64,000 bases of DNA from Pseudomonas neuropathica (GTDB lineage Bacteria; Pseudomonadota; Gammaproteobacteria; Pseudomonadales; Pseudomonadaceae), in the NCBI RefSeq assembly GCF_015461835.1, contig NZ_JACOPX010000017.1, positions 62,001-126,000 of the forward strand, in the 5' to 3' direction. The position numbers were made by a program, and so were the translations under genes. Positions 8,490 to 17,066 of this stretch are shown one piece after another (position 1 is the first letter of the stretch; the number at the start of each line of letters is the position of its first letter). The notes below the pieces were generated by a model. The model saw only the letters and a list, made by a program, of their open reading frames with translations. It was not told where the DNA came from and did not search any database.

Positions 8490-10904
8490 ATGAACTTTCG
8501 CGATAGGGCACTCGGTTTTTCTGTCGGCGCACTTCTAATGTTTGCTAGCCAAAGTTCTTCAGCTGGTTTTATAAATTCAATTGATGTACCTGGAATTAAC
8601 ATGGCTCTGATGTCGCAGCAGCTGGATCAGCAGAAAAAGGTGCCAATAGCGGAGTTGGTGCAGGGCCCGACAATGACGATTGCGAACACGGGTACTTTGG
8701 GCATCGTGTCCGTTGGTACTGACAAACAGAATCGAAACGTTGGCTACCGCTTGGTTGTAGCTATGGTTACCGTAACGCCAACCGACTCAGATGCTCGTGA
8801 GGCACTGGAAGAGTGCAGCGTAGGGTTCTCTGAGGACGTAAAGGGGCTGCGTACGCTGCTCGACTCCTATGTCCAATCTTCTTCAGACATGCTGCTATCC
8901 TTGCCTGCGGACATTGGTGCGCGTAACGCTGAAATGAAGCGTCGCCAAGAGGCTGCAAAGGCATCAACACAATCAGCCTTCGCCCTGTTCCAGCAGGCGG
9001 TGGTTCAAAAGTTAGCGGTGTGTCACGCCGTGAAGAATATGGCAATCCCTGTAGTCTCCATTGGACTAACTAGTACTCCATGCGTAATCGGCTCACCCGA
9101 GTGCCCTTTCAGCAAGGCAAGGGGTTTAGAGCGATTCCAGAAAATTGCAGACCTTTATGAGCGCGCACAGCGCCTCGACAAGATAAAAGACTGGAGCATG
9201 GTCGCGATTACAGGTGAGGTCGGTGCTTTTGATGCGAAACTGACTCTGCCCACACTGCCAACCGCAATCACTCTTTCTAGCAGCGATGTCCAAGCCAATC
9301 TCAGTCGACGCGTTGAGGAGCTGCGTGCAAAAGCTCGCGCAGCCAAAAGTGAACTGATACAGCCGGTGACCGCTGCGCTCGCAGGGCTCAGTTCCAACGA
9401 TATTGTGCGTATGGCCGACGTGTTGTCTTCCCCAAATGCTGCCGTGCGTATGGCATGGGGAAAATCCGATCAGGCGCTCAATGTCAGTGACGAGCTTGCG
9501 CGCGTACGGATACTGGAGTGCGCGAAGTTCCAGGGCAAAACTAAAGTAACTGATATCGCATCGTGTTCTGGCTACAAAATCATTGACGAAAAGTCGCTCG
9601 ACGATTGCCTGAAGGGGGACCTGTGCAGGCCGGTGTTTGGAGACAAAATGAATTTCAATGTCGCGCTACTAGCCGAGCGTCTGAATGTGAAGAAGTTGGC
9701 TGTCAGCGCAGACCTGCCGCGTCTCATTAACGCAAATATACAATTCCCCGCTTACCAGAAAGCTGCTTTCAATTGTGCGAATGCAAACCGATCCGATGCT
9801 GCGTCTATGGTGACGTGCTTGAGCCAGGCCCAGTTCCCAGACCAAAAGGTTAAAGACGTTCTCGGTTGCGCCCAAACGATGGTCGGAGCCAAGAGAGACA
9901 GCGTTATCACCGAATGTTTGGACATCGCTTTGGGCGCCAACTCCAAGGAAGCGCAGATTGCGCAGTGCCTACTCAAGGCCGGGGAGGATGGAACGCAGCG
10001 CATGATGTGCGCTGCACAAAAAGCCATGGATCCCGCGACGGCGAAAGCGCTCAACTGTGCGATGAAAGTGACTAGTGCGAAGCAGATCAGTTCATGCGTT
10101 TCGGACCCGAACGTGGCGAAGCTCTTGAAAGCCAAAGAGTGCATCGATGCCGGCGGTGACGCAATGACCATTAGCCTTTGCATGGCGCAGGAAAACGCTG
10201 ATCCAAGCACACGAGCTGCTCTGAGTTGCATGGTGCAAAGCGGCGGCGACTACAAGAAAGGGTTGGCGTGCGCGGCATTTCAAAACGTGAGTGGAGATGC
10301 CGGTTTAGTTCTTCGGTGTGCAGCCAGCTCTGGTGGTGATCCGCGAGGAACTGCAATTTGCGCGGTGACGCCAGGCCTCACGCCGGAGCAGCAAATCGCG
10401 CTGTCATGTGCGGTTACGGCTACGACCGGCCCTGGCTACGCTGCGTGTGTCGGTGGGCAATTGACGCTGAAGGAATATATGAACTGTAAGGGTTATAAAT
10501 TTGCAGAAGGAAAGTGCTTCGGTGATGGCAATGAACTGAGAAAGTTTTCCAAGAACGTATTGGGTCAGGACATCGGCCCGAACTCGGTTGTGGCGCAAGT
10601 CATCAACGTTCATCTGGACGTTACCAATGGGACCATCGCGCTTACCGAGAGTTTGTTGCGCGAGGGCGGCAAGGCACTGGAAAAACTTAATAACGAGTTG
10701 ACCACGGGCCTAAGCCAGGCCGGTCGAGCTGCGGAGGACCTTGCCGTGGCAGCAGCAGGGGGATTGGCGGCGGGTCTCAATGTAGCAACACCAAACATAA
10801 CTGTTGGAAGTAGCGGCGTAAGCGTCAGTACGCCAATCGCAGGCGTCAAGATCGGTGATGGACATGTTTCAGTAAATCTCGGCGGAATCCACGTAGGTTT
10901 TTAA
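8490..10904 (+). CDS. Secreted protein of unknown function with Cys-spaced repeats
   Basis: I do not recognise this 804-residue protein. The chosen ATG 8490 follows GGGGAGAGAAG and opens with a typical Sec signal peptide (hydrophobic residues about 9-22, likely cleavage near SSSA). The frame is open further upstream but without a better start. Residues about 25-420 are mixed, with several helices. Residues about 429-676 hold some 18 cysteines spaced mostly 13-18 residues apart in a repeating helical pattern (for example QCLLKAGEDGTQRMMCAAQK, SLCMAQENADPSTRAALSCM). The last 80 residues are Gly/Val-rich. The regular Cys pairs suggest disulphide-stapled helical repeats in the periplasm or outside the cell. 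A secreted cysteine-protease-like gene begins 18 bases downstream, so the two probably form an operon and act together. Function unknown. Confidence 0.75.
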   Translation: MNFRDRALGFSVGALLMFASQSSSAGFINSIDVPGINMALMSQQLDQQKKVPIAELVQGPTMTIANTGTLGIVSVGTDKQNRNVGYRLVVAMVTVTPTDSDAREALEECSVGFSEDVKGLRTLLDSYVQSSSDMLLSLPADIGARNAEMKRRQEAAKASTQSAFALFQQAVVQKLAVCHAVKNMAIPVVSIGLTSTPCVIGSPECPFSKARGLERFQKIADLYERAQRLDKIKDWSMVAITGEVGAFDAKLTLPTLPTAITLSSSDVQANLSRRVEELRAKARAAKSELIQPVTAALAGLSSNDIVRMADVLSSPNAAVRMAWGKSDQALNVSDELARVRILECAKFQGKTKVTDIASCSGYKIIDEKSLDDCLKGDLCRPVFGDKMNFNVALLAERLNVKKLAVSADLPRLINANIQFPAYQKAAFNCANANRSDAASMVTCLSQAQFPDQKVKDVLGCAQTMVGAKRDSVITECLDIALGANSKEAQIAQCLLKAGEDGTQRMMCAAQKAMDPATAKALNCAMKVTSAKQISSCVSDPNVAKLLKAKECIDAGGDAMTISLCMAQENADPSTRAALSCMVQSGGDYKKGLACAAFQNVSGDAGLVLRCAASSGGDPRGTAICAVTPGLTPEQQIALSCAVTATTGPGYAACVGGQLTLKEYMNCKGYKFAEGKCFGDGNELRKFSKNVLGQDIGPNSVVAQVINVHLDVTNGTIALTESLLREGGKALEKLNNELTTGLSQAGRAAEDLAVAAAGGLAAGLNVATPNITVGSSGVSVSTPIAGVKIGDGHVSVNLGGIHVGF

Positions 10905-10922
10905 CCAAAATAAGGACCAGAC

Positions 10923-11528
10923 ATGATGATTTTCACGGCACTACGCGTTGCGTCAGCCGTTACGGCCTTGAGCTCGTTAGGGTTCGCGTCGGTGGCGTAT
11001 TCCGGCGCCGCCATGCCAGTACAGCAGATGAGCCCCTGTACATGCTGGGCAGCCAGCGCGGCAATGATGTTGTCCGCGAGGGATGGAATCCCGTACACGG
11101 AGTTATCTGCTGCACAAGCCGCAGGGGCGGATTTCGTAACACGTGTACAGGCGGTCGTACCCGGTGAAAATTGCGAGTATCAGGGGTTGCCAGGGGATGA
11201 TGTTAATAGATTTGCAGGTGCGTTAGGTCTGACTGTCAACCCGCCAAACAACCCGACGCTGGCGCAGTGGCAGACTATGCTAACGAAAGGGCCCGTATGG
11301 GCGGGTATCGTGCTAAAGGAAGGTGCCGCCAGTTGGTTCGGTCACATCATCGTGGTTACGAGCATATCGACGTTAGGCGCACCGAATCCTGATGTCACCT
11401 TTATCGACCCTAAGGATGGGACCTTCCATACGGTGAAGTTCGATGTCCTTAAAACAGCAATTGAAAATGTTCCGGAGCAGTGGGCGCCGACGATGAAGCT
11501 ACCAACGCAGTTTCTATACTGGAAATGA
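10923..11528 (+). CDS. Secreted papain-like cysteine protease (C39/C70-like)
   Basis: A 201-residue exported protein with the fold signature of papain-like peptidases of the C39/C70 type. A signal-like hydrophobic stretch covers residues 8-28. The active-site segment is QQMSPCTCWAASAAMM: Q35 would form the oxyanion hole and C41, just before Trp, the nucleophile. H141 in FGHIIVV is the general base and D162 in FIDPKDG the third residue. Such proteases cleave bacteriocin leaders, act as type III effectors (AvrRpt2) or are otherwise unassigned. The gene follows the Cys-repeat protein by 18 bases with an AAGGA-type ribosome-binding site, suggesting that the repeat protein is its substrate, inhibitor or partner; that link is an inference. 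Confidence 0.75.
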   Translation: MMIFTALRVASAVTALSSLGFASVAYSGAAMPVQQMSPCTCWAASAAMMLSARDGIPYTELSAAQAAGADFVTRVQAVVPGENCEYQGLPGDDVNRFAGALGLTVNPPNNPTLAQWQTMLTKGPVWAGIVLKEGAASWFGHIIVVTSISTLGAPNPDVTFIDPKDGTFHTVKFDVLKTAIENVPEQWAPTMKLPTQFLYWK

Positions 11529-11624
11529 CACGTTCTTCTTGTCTGTGCGAGACGTCGCTGGATTTGATTCCGTGTTACGCGAATCCTCACTGACTTGAGC
11601 GCCACGCATCACAACATTCAGATC

Positions 11625-11656
11625 TGCCCCCTTCAGTGAAGAGGGGGCATTTTTCT
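11625..11656 (+). terminator. Rho-independent terminator
   Basis: Stem TGCCCCC (11625-11631) with GGGGGCA (11643-11649), followed by a T-rich run (TTTTTCTT). It lies about 100 bases after the protease gene and should end that two-gene transcript. Confidence 0.85.
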
Positions 11657-11713
11657 TACGCTCCTAGCCGAAAGCACACTCCCGGCTAATGACAAGCATG
11701 TGTTTAGTCGGCG

Positions 11714-11851
11714 CTATGAGTACGGCGAGTATCTCTTGATGAATTCCTCACTCCGGTCGATGGTGTCCAGCGCTCCATGTACATTGTCCGCGACGTCATC
11801 TGACCCTAGCTGCTCAACCCAGTTCGAAAGCTCCAGAATGGCAGCCTGCGG
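11714..11851 (-). pseudogene. Possible 3' remnant of a small gene
   Basis: On the minus strand this segment encodes AAILELSNWVEQLGSDDVADN and about 25 further residues to a stop, a well-behaved acidic helical tail that looks like real coding sequence. Upstream of it (higher coordinates) the same frame reads straight into the 23-bp repeat array at 11866-11939, so the 5' part of the gene appears to have been replaced. I read it as a gene cut by an insertion element that has since decayed. Family not recognised with certainty. Confidence 0.4.
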
Positions 11852-11865
11852 AATTGCACTCCACT

Positions 11866-11939
11866 TGACCACCCGTTTGCATTCGACTTGACCAGTCATT
11901 TGCATTCGATCTGACCACCGATTGCATCGGGTTTGACCA
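11866..11939. repeat. Four TGACCA repeats at 22-23 bp spacing, IS21-like end relic
   Basis: TGACCA occurs at 11866, 11889, 11912 and 11934, i.e. at steps of 23, 23 and 22 bases, with conserved flanks such as TTTGCATTCGA. Regularly spaced transposase-binding repeats of about this period are a hallmark of IS21-family ends. No istA or istB gene is present, so this would be a left-over end. Identification rests on pattern only. Confidence 0.5.
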
Positions 11940-11968
11940 GCACGCGTTGTAACCATGATCGGCAGAGA

Positions 11969-12000
11969 ACGGCCAGAAGCGGTCATTCATATGTGGCCGT
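11969..12000 (-). repeat. Dispersed GGCTGC/GGCC repeat, copy 2 (inverse orientation)
   Basis: Read on the minus strand it is ATGACCGCTTCTGGCCGTTC, followed by TCTGCC, closely resembling the copy at 15922-15946. A further GTGGCCGTTTGTGG sits just to its right. From here to 12285 I see no gene; the segment holds the leader of the STAND gene. Confidence 0.5.
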
Positions 12001-12285
12001 TTGTGGTCAAAACGGAATCGTTCAAAAGTATTAGGGAATCAGAGACGTTTCAGAGAACTAGAGCAGTTAACCAAATGTCCTCTCCCTGTCCAAGCATCCA
12101 GCATGGATGAAATTACAGTGGCAGAGGTGGATTTATGCATAGTAGCGTTACGCCTCTACGGCCCGTATCGGTGAGCGTGCAACGGGGTAAGGAAAAGGAT
12201 AAGTTCCCTAGCCTTATATCAGAGAAGCATTATTAATAGTTACTCTAGGTAGTTATATCCCTATCAGCCTGTACAAGGAATAAGC

Positions 12286-14814
12286 ATGAATGTAACGGAG
12301 CTAAAAAAGGAAGTTTATACCAAGGTTATGGCGGGGACTTTGTCTGAATCGGTTTTGAATCTTATAATTCCTAACTTTATCCCCGTACCGATCGAATGTG
12401 AGCTTTGGGATTATAAGGAAGCTTATGAAGATAGCGCGCATGATTACTCAAAGACCGTCCGTTCCATTGCAAGCTTCTATAATACCTACGGTGGCTACAT
12501 CGTTTACGGTGTGAAGGAGGTAGAGAAAGATCAGAGATTTGAGCTTGTAGGGGTCGAGCCAAACGGATTGAACGTACAGAAACTCAAGGGGCAACTTGAT
12601 AAGTATTTTGGTCGTCGTCTAGATATAAGTATCATTGAGATTTCATATGGTTCTCCTTCGGTCGTCATAGGGCTACTTCATGTGCCTAAGAGGCCAGAGC
12701 AGCTACATACGATATCTGCTAGTAAAAGGGCAGATGATGCAAAAAATAAACAGATATTTAGCGAGGGGGCAACGCTGTATCGCTCCGGAGATGAGTGTAA
12801 ACAAGCCGTAACTCATGCTGATTTTGAGTTCCTGACAAGCGGCCGTGATTTACTTGCGCTGTTGGAGGGGCGATTTGTTAAGAAAATAAATCTTCTTGAT
12901 CATAACCTTCCCGATCGAAATTTTGTTTGTCCAAATTTTGTTGGGCGCGTAGAAATAATTCAAAAACTGTGGGCTTGGTTGTCTGATGAGTTTCAATACG
13001 CGAAGGTTTTGGCTGGGGAAGGGGGGAAAGGTAAAACTTCTATTGCTTATGAATTTTGTCAATTGATAGCGTCAACTGGAGCTCCACTGTTCGATCAAAT
13101 AATTTGGTTGACCGCCAAGACTCAGCAGTTTAAGGCAGGCATGGATGGGTTTATTGGTACTCCGGAAACTCATTATTCTAACCTTGAAACTCTTTTAGTT
13201 GCTATTTGTCAAAAAACAGGGACTATAGATTCCGAGCTGGAGGATGTTTCTGTCAATCAGCTAAAAAGAATCGCCAGGCAGAATTTGCAAACCTATCCGT
13301 CGTTTATTGTAGTTGATGATGTTGATTCAACTGACGTGGATGAGCAGAAGAGAATCATGGAAACTGCTCGTGAGATCGGTGGGAGTAATTCAAAAATATT
13401 ACTAACCACGCGCTCGAATGTAAGCTATTCATCTGATACCGCGATAGAAGTACCTGGCTTGTCGGGAGAGGAGTATGTTAATTATATCGATGAGCTGAAA
13501 TCATCTATGGGGTTTGAAGGTATTACTTCGAAGTCCATAAGGAAGTTAGAAGAGGCGTCTGAAGGATCGCCCTTATTTACTGAATCTATCCTCCGCTTAT
13601 GCCGTGTTGGATACTCTATAGAGAAAGCGATAGCTGAGTGGCAAGGCAAAAAGGGTGAAGCGGTTCGGAGTGCGGCTCTTCGCCGAGAAATCCATCAGTT
13701 AAGTCCTGAAGCAAGGAAGATTCTACTTACGATCTCTTTTATTGGCTCTTGTTCCCTAGCTGAACTTCGGCACTATACGGAATTGGAGCAACTGCTAATT
13801 GAAGATGCTATTTTAGAGCTGGGGCGACTATTTCTTCTGCAATCTGCGTCATTTATTGAATCGGAACCTCGCTTCAAATGCTCTCAATCTATCGTGAATT
13901 TGACTTTGTCACTCAAAGATGAGGTTGTGACTAATGCTGATCGCTATCTTGGGTATGTAAAAGGCAGAGCGCAGGCCTTAAGAGCCAACGCTTCTCAGAG
14001 TAGTCAGGTGTCAGTCGGAGAAGCAATTCGTCAATCTGTCGCCTTACTTAAAGAGCAGGATTTTTTAAAGGCTCGCGCGACCATCAAGTCGTTGTTGCGA
14101 AAGCAGCAGTACAAAAACAACCCAGATCTTTTATTGGCGATAGCGCAGATAGAGTCTTTTGATCCTGGGGCCGAAATAAATTCCGTACGAAGTGCTTTCA
14201 AAGATGCATATTTGCATGGGCAAAGAAAAGAATTATTATTTGATCTTTGGTTTCAAGTTGAGGCTCGGGTAGGTAACAAATCCGAACTCGTAGATGTTTG
14301 TCGGCTTGCAATAATTGATGGAAAGCTAAGTAGTACGAAGTGGTTTAGAAGATCGGCCGAAGCTAAACTTCTGCTTTCCTATCTGGTCGGGTCTGCCGCA
14401 CGACAATTGGAACTCCTAGCCGGTGCATATGATGATGTATCAAAGGCATTTAGGAAAAGCCACGGCGCGCTTAAGCAGGAGCTTAAGGATCTATCTATCA
14501 GCGTACTTGACGCGTTATGGAAAGTTTGCTCTCAGGAACGTGAGGATTACACTGGTTTGAAGGCCATGCAGAAGGCGATAAAGGCCGGCGATATTAGAAG
14601 TATTAATTATTATCGGCTTGCTGAGGCAGCGAACTCAGTATTTTCAAATTATACCGCTGAGGGGCTCAGTTCTCGTCGCAAAAAAGAACTTTCCGCGAAC
14701 TACTCGGAGTGTAAAAGTATCTTGGCAGATGTCGTTGAGGGTCTAGATGATACTAGAGTTGAACTGCATAACTCGCTAGAAGAAGTTAGCCAAAAATTTA
14801 AATCAGCAATTTGA
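12286..14814 (+). CDS. STAND NTPase with N-terminal Schlafen/AlbA_2 domain, likely phage defence
   Basis: An 842-residue protein built like a bacterial NLR sensor. Residues about 38-165 match the Schlafen AlbA_2 domain (ELWDYKEAYEDSAHDYSKTV, ASFYNTYGGYIVYGVKE). An NB-ARC-type ATPase follows: PNFVGR entry motif, Walker A GEGGKGKTS at 244-252, Walker B FIVVDDVD at 340-347, and an LLTTRS sensor-type segment. The C-terminal half is helical and TPR-like, the usual ligand-sensing region. By analogy with Avs and related STAND proteins, recognition of a phage protein would drive oligomerisation and switch on the N-terminal effector. The gene is clearly AT-richer than its surroundings and stands alone in a repeat-flanked accessory segment, consistent with horizontal transfer. 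Defence function is inferred from architecture. Confidence 0.8.
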   Translation: MNVTELKKEVYTKVMAGTLSESVLNLIIPNFIPVPIECELWDYKEAYEDSAHDYSKTVRSIASFYNTYGGYIVYGVKEVEKDQRFELVGVEPNGLNVQKLKGQLDKYFGRRLDISIIEISYGSPSVVIGLLHVPKRPEQLHTISASKRADDAKNKQIFSEGATLYRSGDECKQAVTHADFEFLTSGRDLLALLEGRFVKKINLLDHNLPDRNFVCPNFVGRVEIIQKLWAWLSDEFQYAKVLAGEGGKGKTSIAYEFCQLIASTGAPLFDQIIWLTAKTQQFKAGMDGFIGTPETHYSNLETLLVAICQKTGTIDSELEDVSVNQLKRIARQNLQTYPSFIVVDDVDSTDVDEQKRIMETAREIGGSNSKILLTTRSNVSYSSDTAIEVPGLSGEEYVNYIDELKSSMGFEGITSKSIRKLEEASEGSPLFTESILRLCRVGYSIEKAIAEWQGKKGEAVRSAALRREIHQLSPEARKILLTISFIGSCSLAELRHYTELEQLLIEDAILELGRLFLLQSASFIESEPRFKCSQSIVNLTLSLKDEVVTNADRYLGYVKGRAQALRANASQSSQVSVGEAIRQSVALLKEQDFLKARATIKSLLRKQQYKNNPDLLLAIAQIESFDPGAEINSVRSAFKDAYLHGQRKELLFDLWFQVEARVGNKSELVDVCRLAIIDGKLSSTKWFRRSAEAKLLLSYLVGSAARQLELLAGAYDDVSKAFRKSHGALKQELKDLSISVLDALWKVCSQEREDYTGLKAMQKAIKAGDIRSINYYRLAEAANSVFSNYTAEGLSSRRKKELSANYSECKSILADVVEGLDDTRVELHNSLEEVSQKFKSAI

Positions 14815-14972
14815 TTTCAAGATTCAAGGTATTTCTTTGAAGTGGTAGTTTCTTTCGGCGCTTGGGTACAAGTTTGCTGTTGTCGTATTCAAGCGCCGTT
14901 AAGCTGATTCTGCTCTAAATTCCCTGAAAACACAGAGAATAGTCAAATTTTGTTGCAGTTGTTGGACTCAAT

Positions 14973-14998
14973 GGCTGCTCTTGGCCGAAACCGGCCAT
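14973..14998. repeat. Dispersed GGCTGC/GGCC repeat, copy 3
   Basis: GGCTGCTCTTGGCCGAAACC followed by GGCC, in the 210-base gap between the STAND gene and the NERD gene, which otherwise holds nothing I can identify beyond an AT-rich trailer. Confidence 0.5.
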
Positions 14999-15025
14999 GC
15001 CTGCCGCCCCATTTTCATGCATCCA

Positions 15026-15796
15026 CTAGAGCCTCTGCGTCACTCGGCACTTGGGAAACGCCGAACAGCCCCAGAACCGTTTCCCCGCATTCGGGCCGGA
15101 CTTCACGGTGCGAATGAGCAATGCACTGCCGCATTTTGGGCACTTGCGCTCGGCTGTTGGATCATTGCGGCGCTTGAGGTTTTGCACATGTTCACGGTGG
15201 GTGGCCAGACCTGGCGGGCGCCGGCTGCTTCGCAGAGCTTGCACAAGCGCTTCTACTTCAGCCTCAGTGAATACCGGCTGCTTGAATGACTTTATGTAAC
15301 GAATGAAGCCACTACCCTGGGTGACATTGGCGGGCATCTCAGATTTGAAGGTGCTTGCGCCAACAAAAGTGACAACCGAGTGCAGATGTTCCGGTTCTAC
15401 GCCGAGAGTGGTCTGCAGAGCCTTGAGATGTTTGTGGTTCTGCCGCAGTGGGTTTTGGAACGTGTATGTATTTTTATATAACTTCTGTGTCCACTGCGAT
15501 TGCCTTTCGCTACCGAATATCCAGCCACTTTTGTTCTTGGTCTCCACAACGAAGATGCCGTAGGGAGACAGGAATACATGGTCAATTTGGGTGGTGCCAT
15601 CGATCGTATTCAGTGTGATGTTGTGCATGCGACGGTAAGTCCGGTTGTCCAGCCGACATCTGGCAACCAGCCGTACTAGGAGCTCGCCCATGTGACCTTT
15701 GGCCCAGCGCGATTTCAGTAGACCGATTAGCAACAAAGGCGGGATAAGCCAGCGAAGAGCATCCCAAACCTGCATGAAGCTATGAGTGAAATCCAT
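15026..15796 (-). CDS. NERD nuclease-related domain protein with C4 zinc finger
   Basis: A 256-residue protein with an N-terminal membrane segment (about residues 13-27), a NERD domain (about 34-140) and a topoisomerase-type C4 zinc finger at the end. The nuclease-like core is visible as IDHVFLSPYGIFVVETKN with D72, E85 and K87, the D...ExK arrangement of restriction-endonuclease-fold enzymes. The zinc finger uses C219, C222, C244 and C250. NERD proteins are thought to process DNA, and this architecture is widespread without a defined role. It lies convergent to the STAND gene, 212 bases away, in the same accessory stretch. A joint defence role is possible but not shown. Confidence 0.8.
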   Translation of the reverse strand: MDFTHSFMQVWDALRWLIPPLLLIGLLKSRWAKGHMGELLVRLVARCRLDNRTYRRMHNITLNTIDGTTQIDHVFLSPYGIFVVETKNKSGWIFGSERQSQWTQKLYKNTYTFQNPLRQNHKHLKALQTTLGVEPEHLHSVVTFVGASTFKSEMPANVTQGSGFIRYIKSFKQPVFTEAEVEALVQALRSSRRPPGLATHREHVQNLKRRNDPTAERKCPKCGSALLIRTVKSGPNAGKRFWGCSAFPKCRVTQRL

Positions 15797-15921
15797 TCCT
15801 CTGCCTCAATGGGTAGCCGAATCGAGCATCAATGAACCATAGCGCGACACGAGAGTTTATCCATGTCGAATTTACTCTCGAAAATTTGTGAATCGACCCT
15901 GCATTTGTAGGCGCACGGAGT

Positions 15922-15946
15922 GGCTGCTTTTTGGCCGTTTTCTGCC
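15922..15946. repeat. Dispersed GGCTGC/GGCC repeat, copy 4
   Basis: GGCTGCTTTTTGGCCGTTTT followed by CTGCC; matches copy 2 read on the opposite strand. Confidence 0.5.
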
Positions 15947-15990
15947 TGTCGCCAATGTCAGTTATGGGTCGAAAACGGTCTCTCCTGAGC

Positions 15991-16014
15991 GACTGCTTTT
16001 GGCCGATAGCTGTC
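15991..16014. repeat. Dispersed GGCTGC/GGCC repeat, copy 5
   Basis: GACTGCTTTTGGCCGATAGC followed by TGTC; the outer arms GACTGC and GCTGTC are partly complementary, as in copy 1. Confidence 0.5.
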
Positions 16015-16169
16015 ACTCCTGACCGTCCGCATTCGGCCAGAATCTGACATTGCCGGCGAAAACCCGCATGTCTATGAGAAGGGCAGTGGGGCAGCCATTC
16101 GTCAGCAGGACGAAAAGCCCCTCCTTGACAGGCAAGTTATCTGGGCAAATACTCGTCGCAAGATTCATA

Positions 16170-16185
16170 TAGATGACTAGATAAC
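16170..16185. promoter_or_regulatory. Candidate HutC/GntR operator upstream of the regulator gene
   Basis: TAGATGACTAGATAAC contains a direct repeat TAGAT-GAC-TAGAT ending 17 bases before the ATG of the GntR gene. Short AT-containing operators of this size in the leader are typical for autoregulated HutC-type repressors. No second copy has been located, so this is tentative. Confidence 0.3.
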
Positions 16186-16201
16186 AAGGTGAATAAAGTC
16201 G

Positions 16202-16933
16202 ATGAATTCTTTATCCAGTGATGCCCGACTGCCGCTGTATCAACGCCTGCGTGACCAATTGGCTGAGCAGATCGCCAAGAATCGCTGGCGTCCGGGGGAG
16301 GCGATACCTACTGAAGCGGCGCTTTCTGCGGAATACCAACTGTCCACCGGCACGGTGCGCAAGGCGATTGATGCGTTGGTCAGTGAGGGCATTCTGGAGC
16401 GTCAGCAAGGGCGAGGGACGTTCATTCGCCGGGCGCAGTTTCAATCCTCATTGTTCCGTTTCTTCCGATTCCAGACTGTTTCCGGTGAGCGCCAGGTCCC
16501 GGAGAGTCGCATCCTCTCGATCGAGCCCGTTGCCGCACCTTCGGCCGTAGCGCAAGCACTGGGGTTGCCCGCCGATGCGCCGGTCATTCGTATTGTCCGT
16601 GTGCGTCTGCTCGATGTTAAGCCGGTACTCGCCGAGGAAATCTGGTTGCCCCGCCAGCGGTTTCAGGCGCTGCTGGAGATCGACCTCAGTCGCGAAGGGC
16701 CGCTGCTGTATCCGATCTACGAAGAAGTGTGCGGACAGGTTGTTGCATCGGCCGAAGAAACGCTGACCGCTGAATCGGTGAATGACGTGCATGCCCGATT
16801 GCTCCAGGTAGCGGTCAACAGCCCGGTGATCGTGATCGAGCGTCTGGCCCGCGATTACGCGGGTAGCCCGCTGGAATGGCGTCGCTCGCGCGGCCACGCC
16901 GAGCACTTCCGCTACAGCGTGGATATTCGCTGA
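16202..16933 (+). CDS. GntR family transcriptional regulator, HutC subfamily
   Basis: A 243-residue repressor-type regulator. The N-terminal winged helix (residues 10-77) shows PLYQRLRDQLAEQIA, PGEAIPTEAALSAEY and the STGTVRKAIDALVSEGILER recognition helix; the C-terminal UTRA domain (about 95-240) would bind the inducer. GNTR-UTRA proteins normally control nearby catabolic genes. Here a permease gene follows 133 bases downstream on the same strand, then a lactonase-type hydrolase and a GntP permease, so the inducer is probably a sugar acid, lactone or related compound. Two other ATG-like starts are absent; ATG 16202 gives the full domain. Confidence 0.85.
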   Translation: MNSLSSDARLPLYQRLRDQLAEQIAKNRWRPGEAIPTEAALSAEYQLSTGTVRKAIDALVSEGILERQQGRGTFIRRAQFQSSLFRFFRFQTVSGERQVPESRILSIEPVAAPSAVAQALGLPADAPVIRIVRVRLLDVKPVLAEEIWLPRQRFQALLEIDLSREGPLLYPIYEEVCGQVVASAEETLTAESVNDVHARLLQVAVNSPVIVIERLARDYAGSPLEWRRSRGHAEHFRYSVDIR

Positions 16934-17066
16934 CGTCTGCCTGCGTAGCGGAGCGTTCTGCGGCGGCTAGATCGCCGCCCGATTTCTGTTTGTTTGCCAA
17001 AGCTGACCCTGTCGCGGTGCGGTTGGCTGTCGGCTGCCTTGCGTAACACCTATAAGGATAAGAATC

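Larger units (their letters stand above)
15797..16201. other. Intergenic region with two dispersed repeat copies
   Basis: About 400 bases without a gene, between the divergent NERD and GntR genes. It contains two copies of the dispersed repeat (15922-15946 and 15991-16014), and a further GGCCAG half-copy near 16033. The last 60 bases hold the promoter and a possible operator of the GntR gene. Confidence 0.5.
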
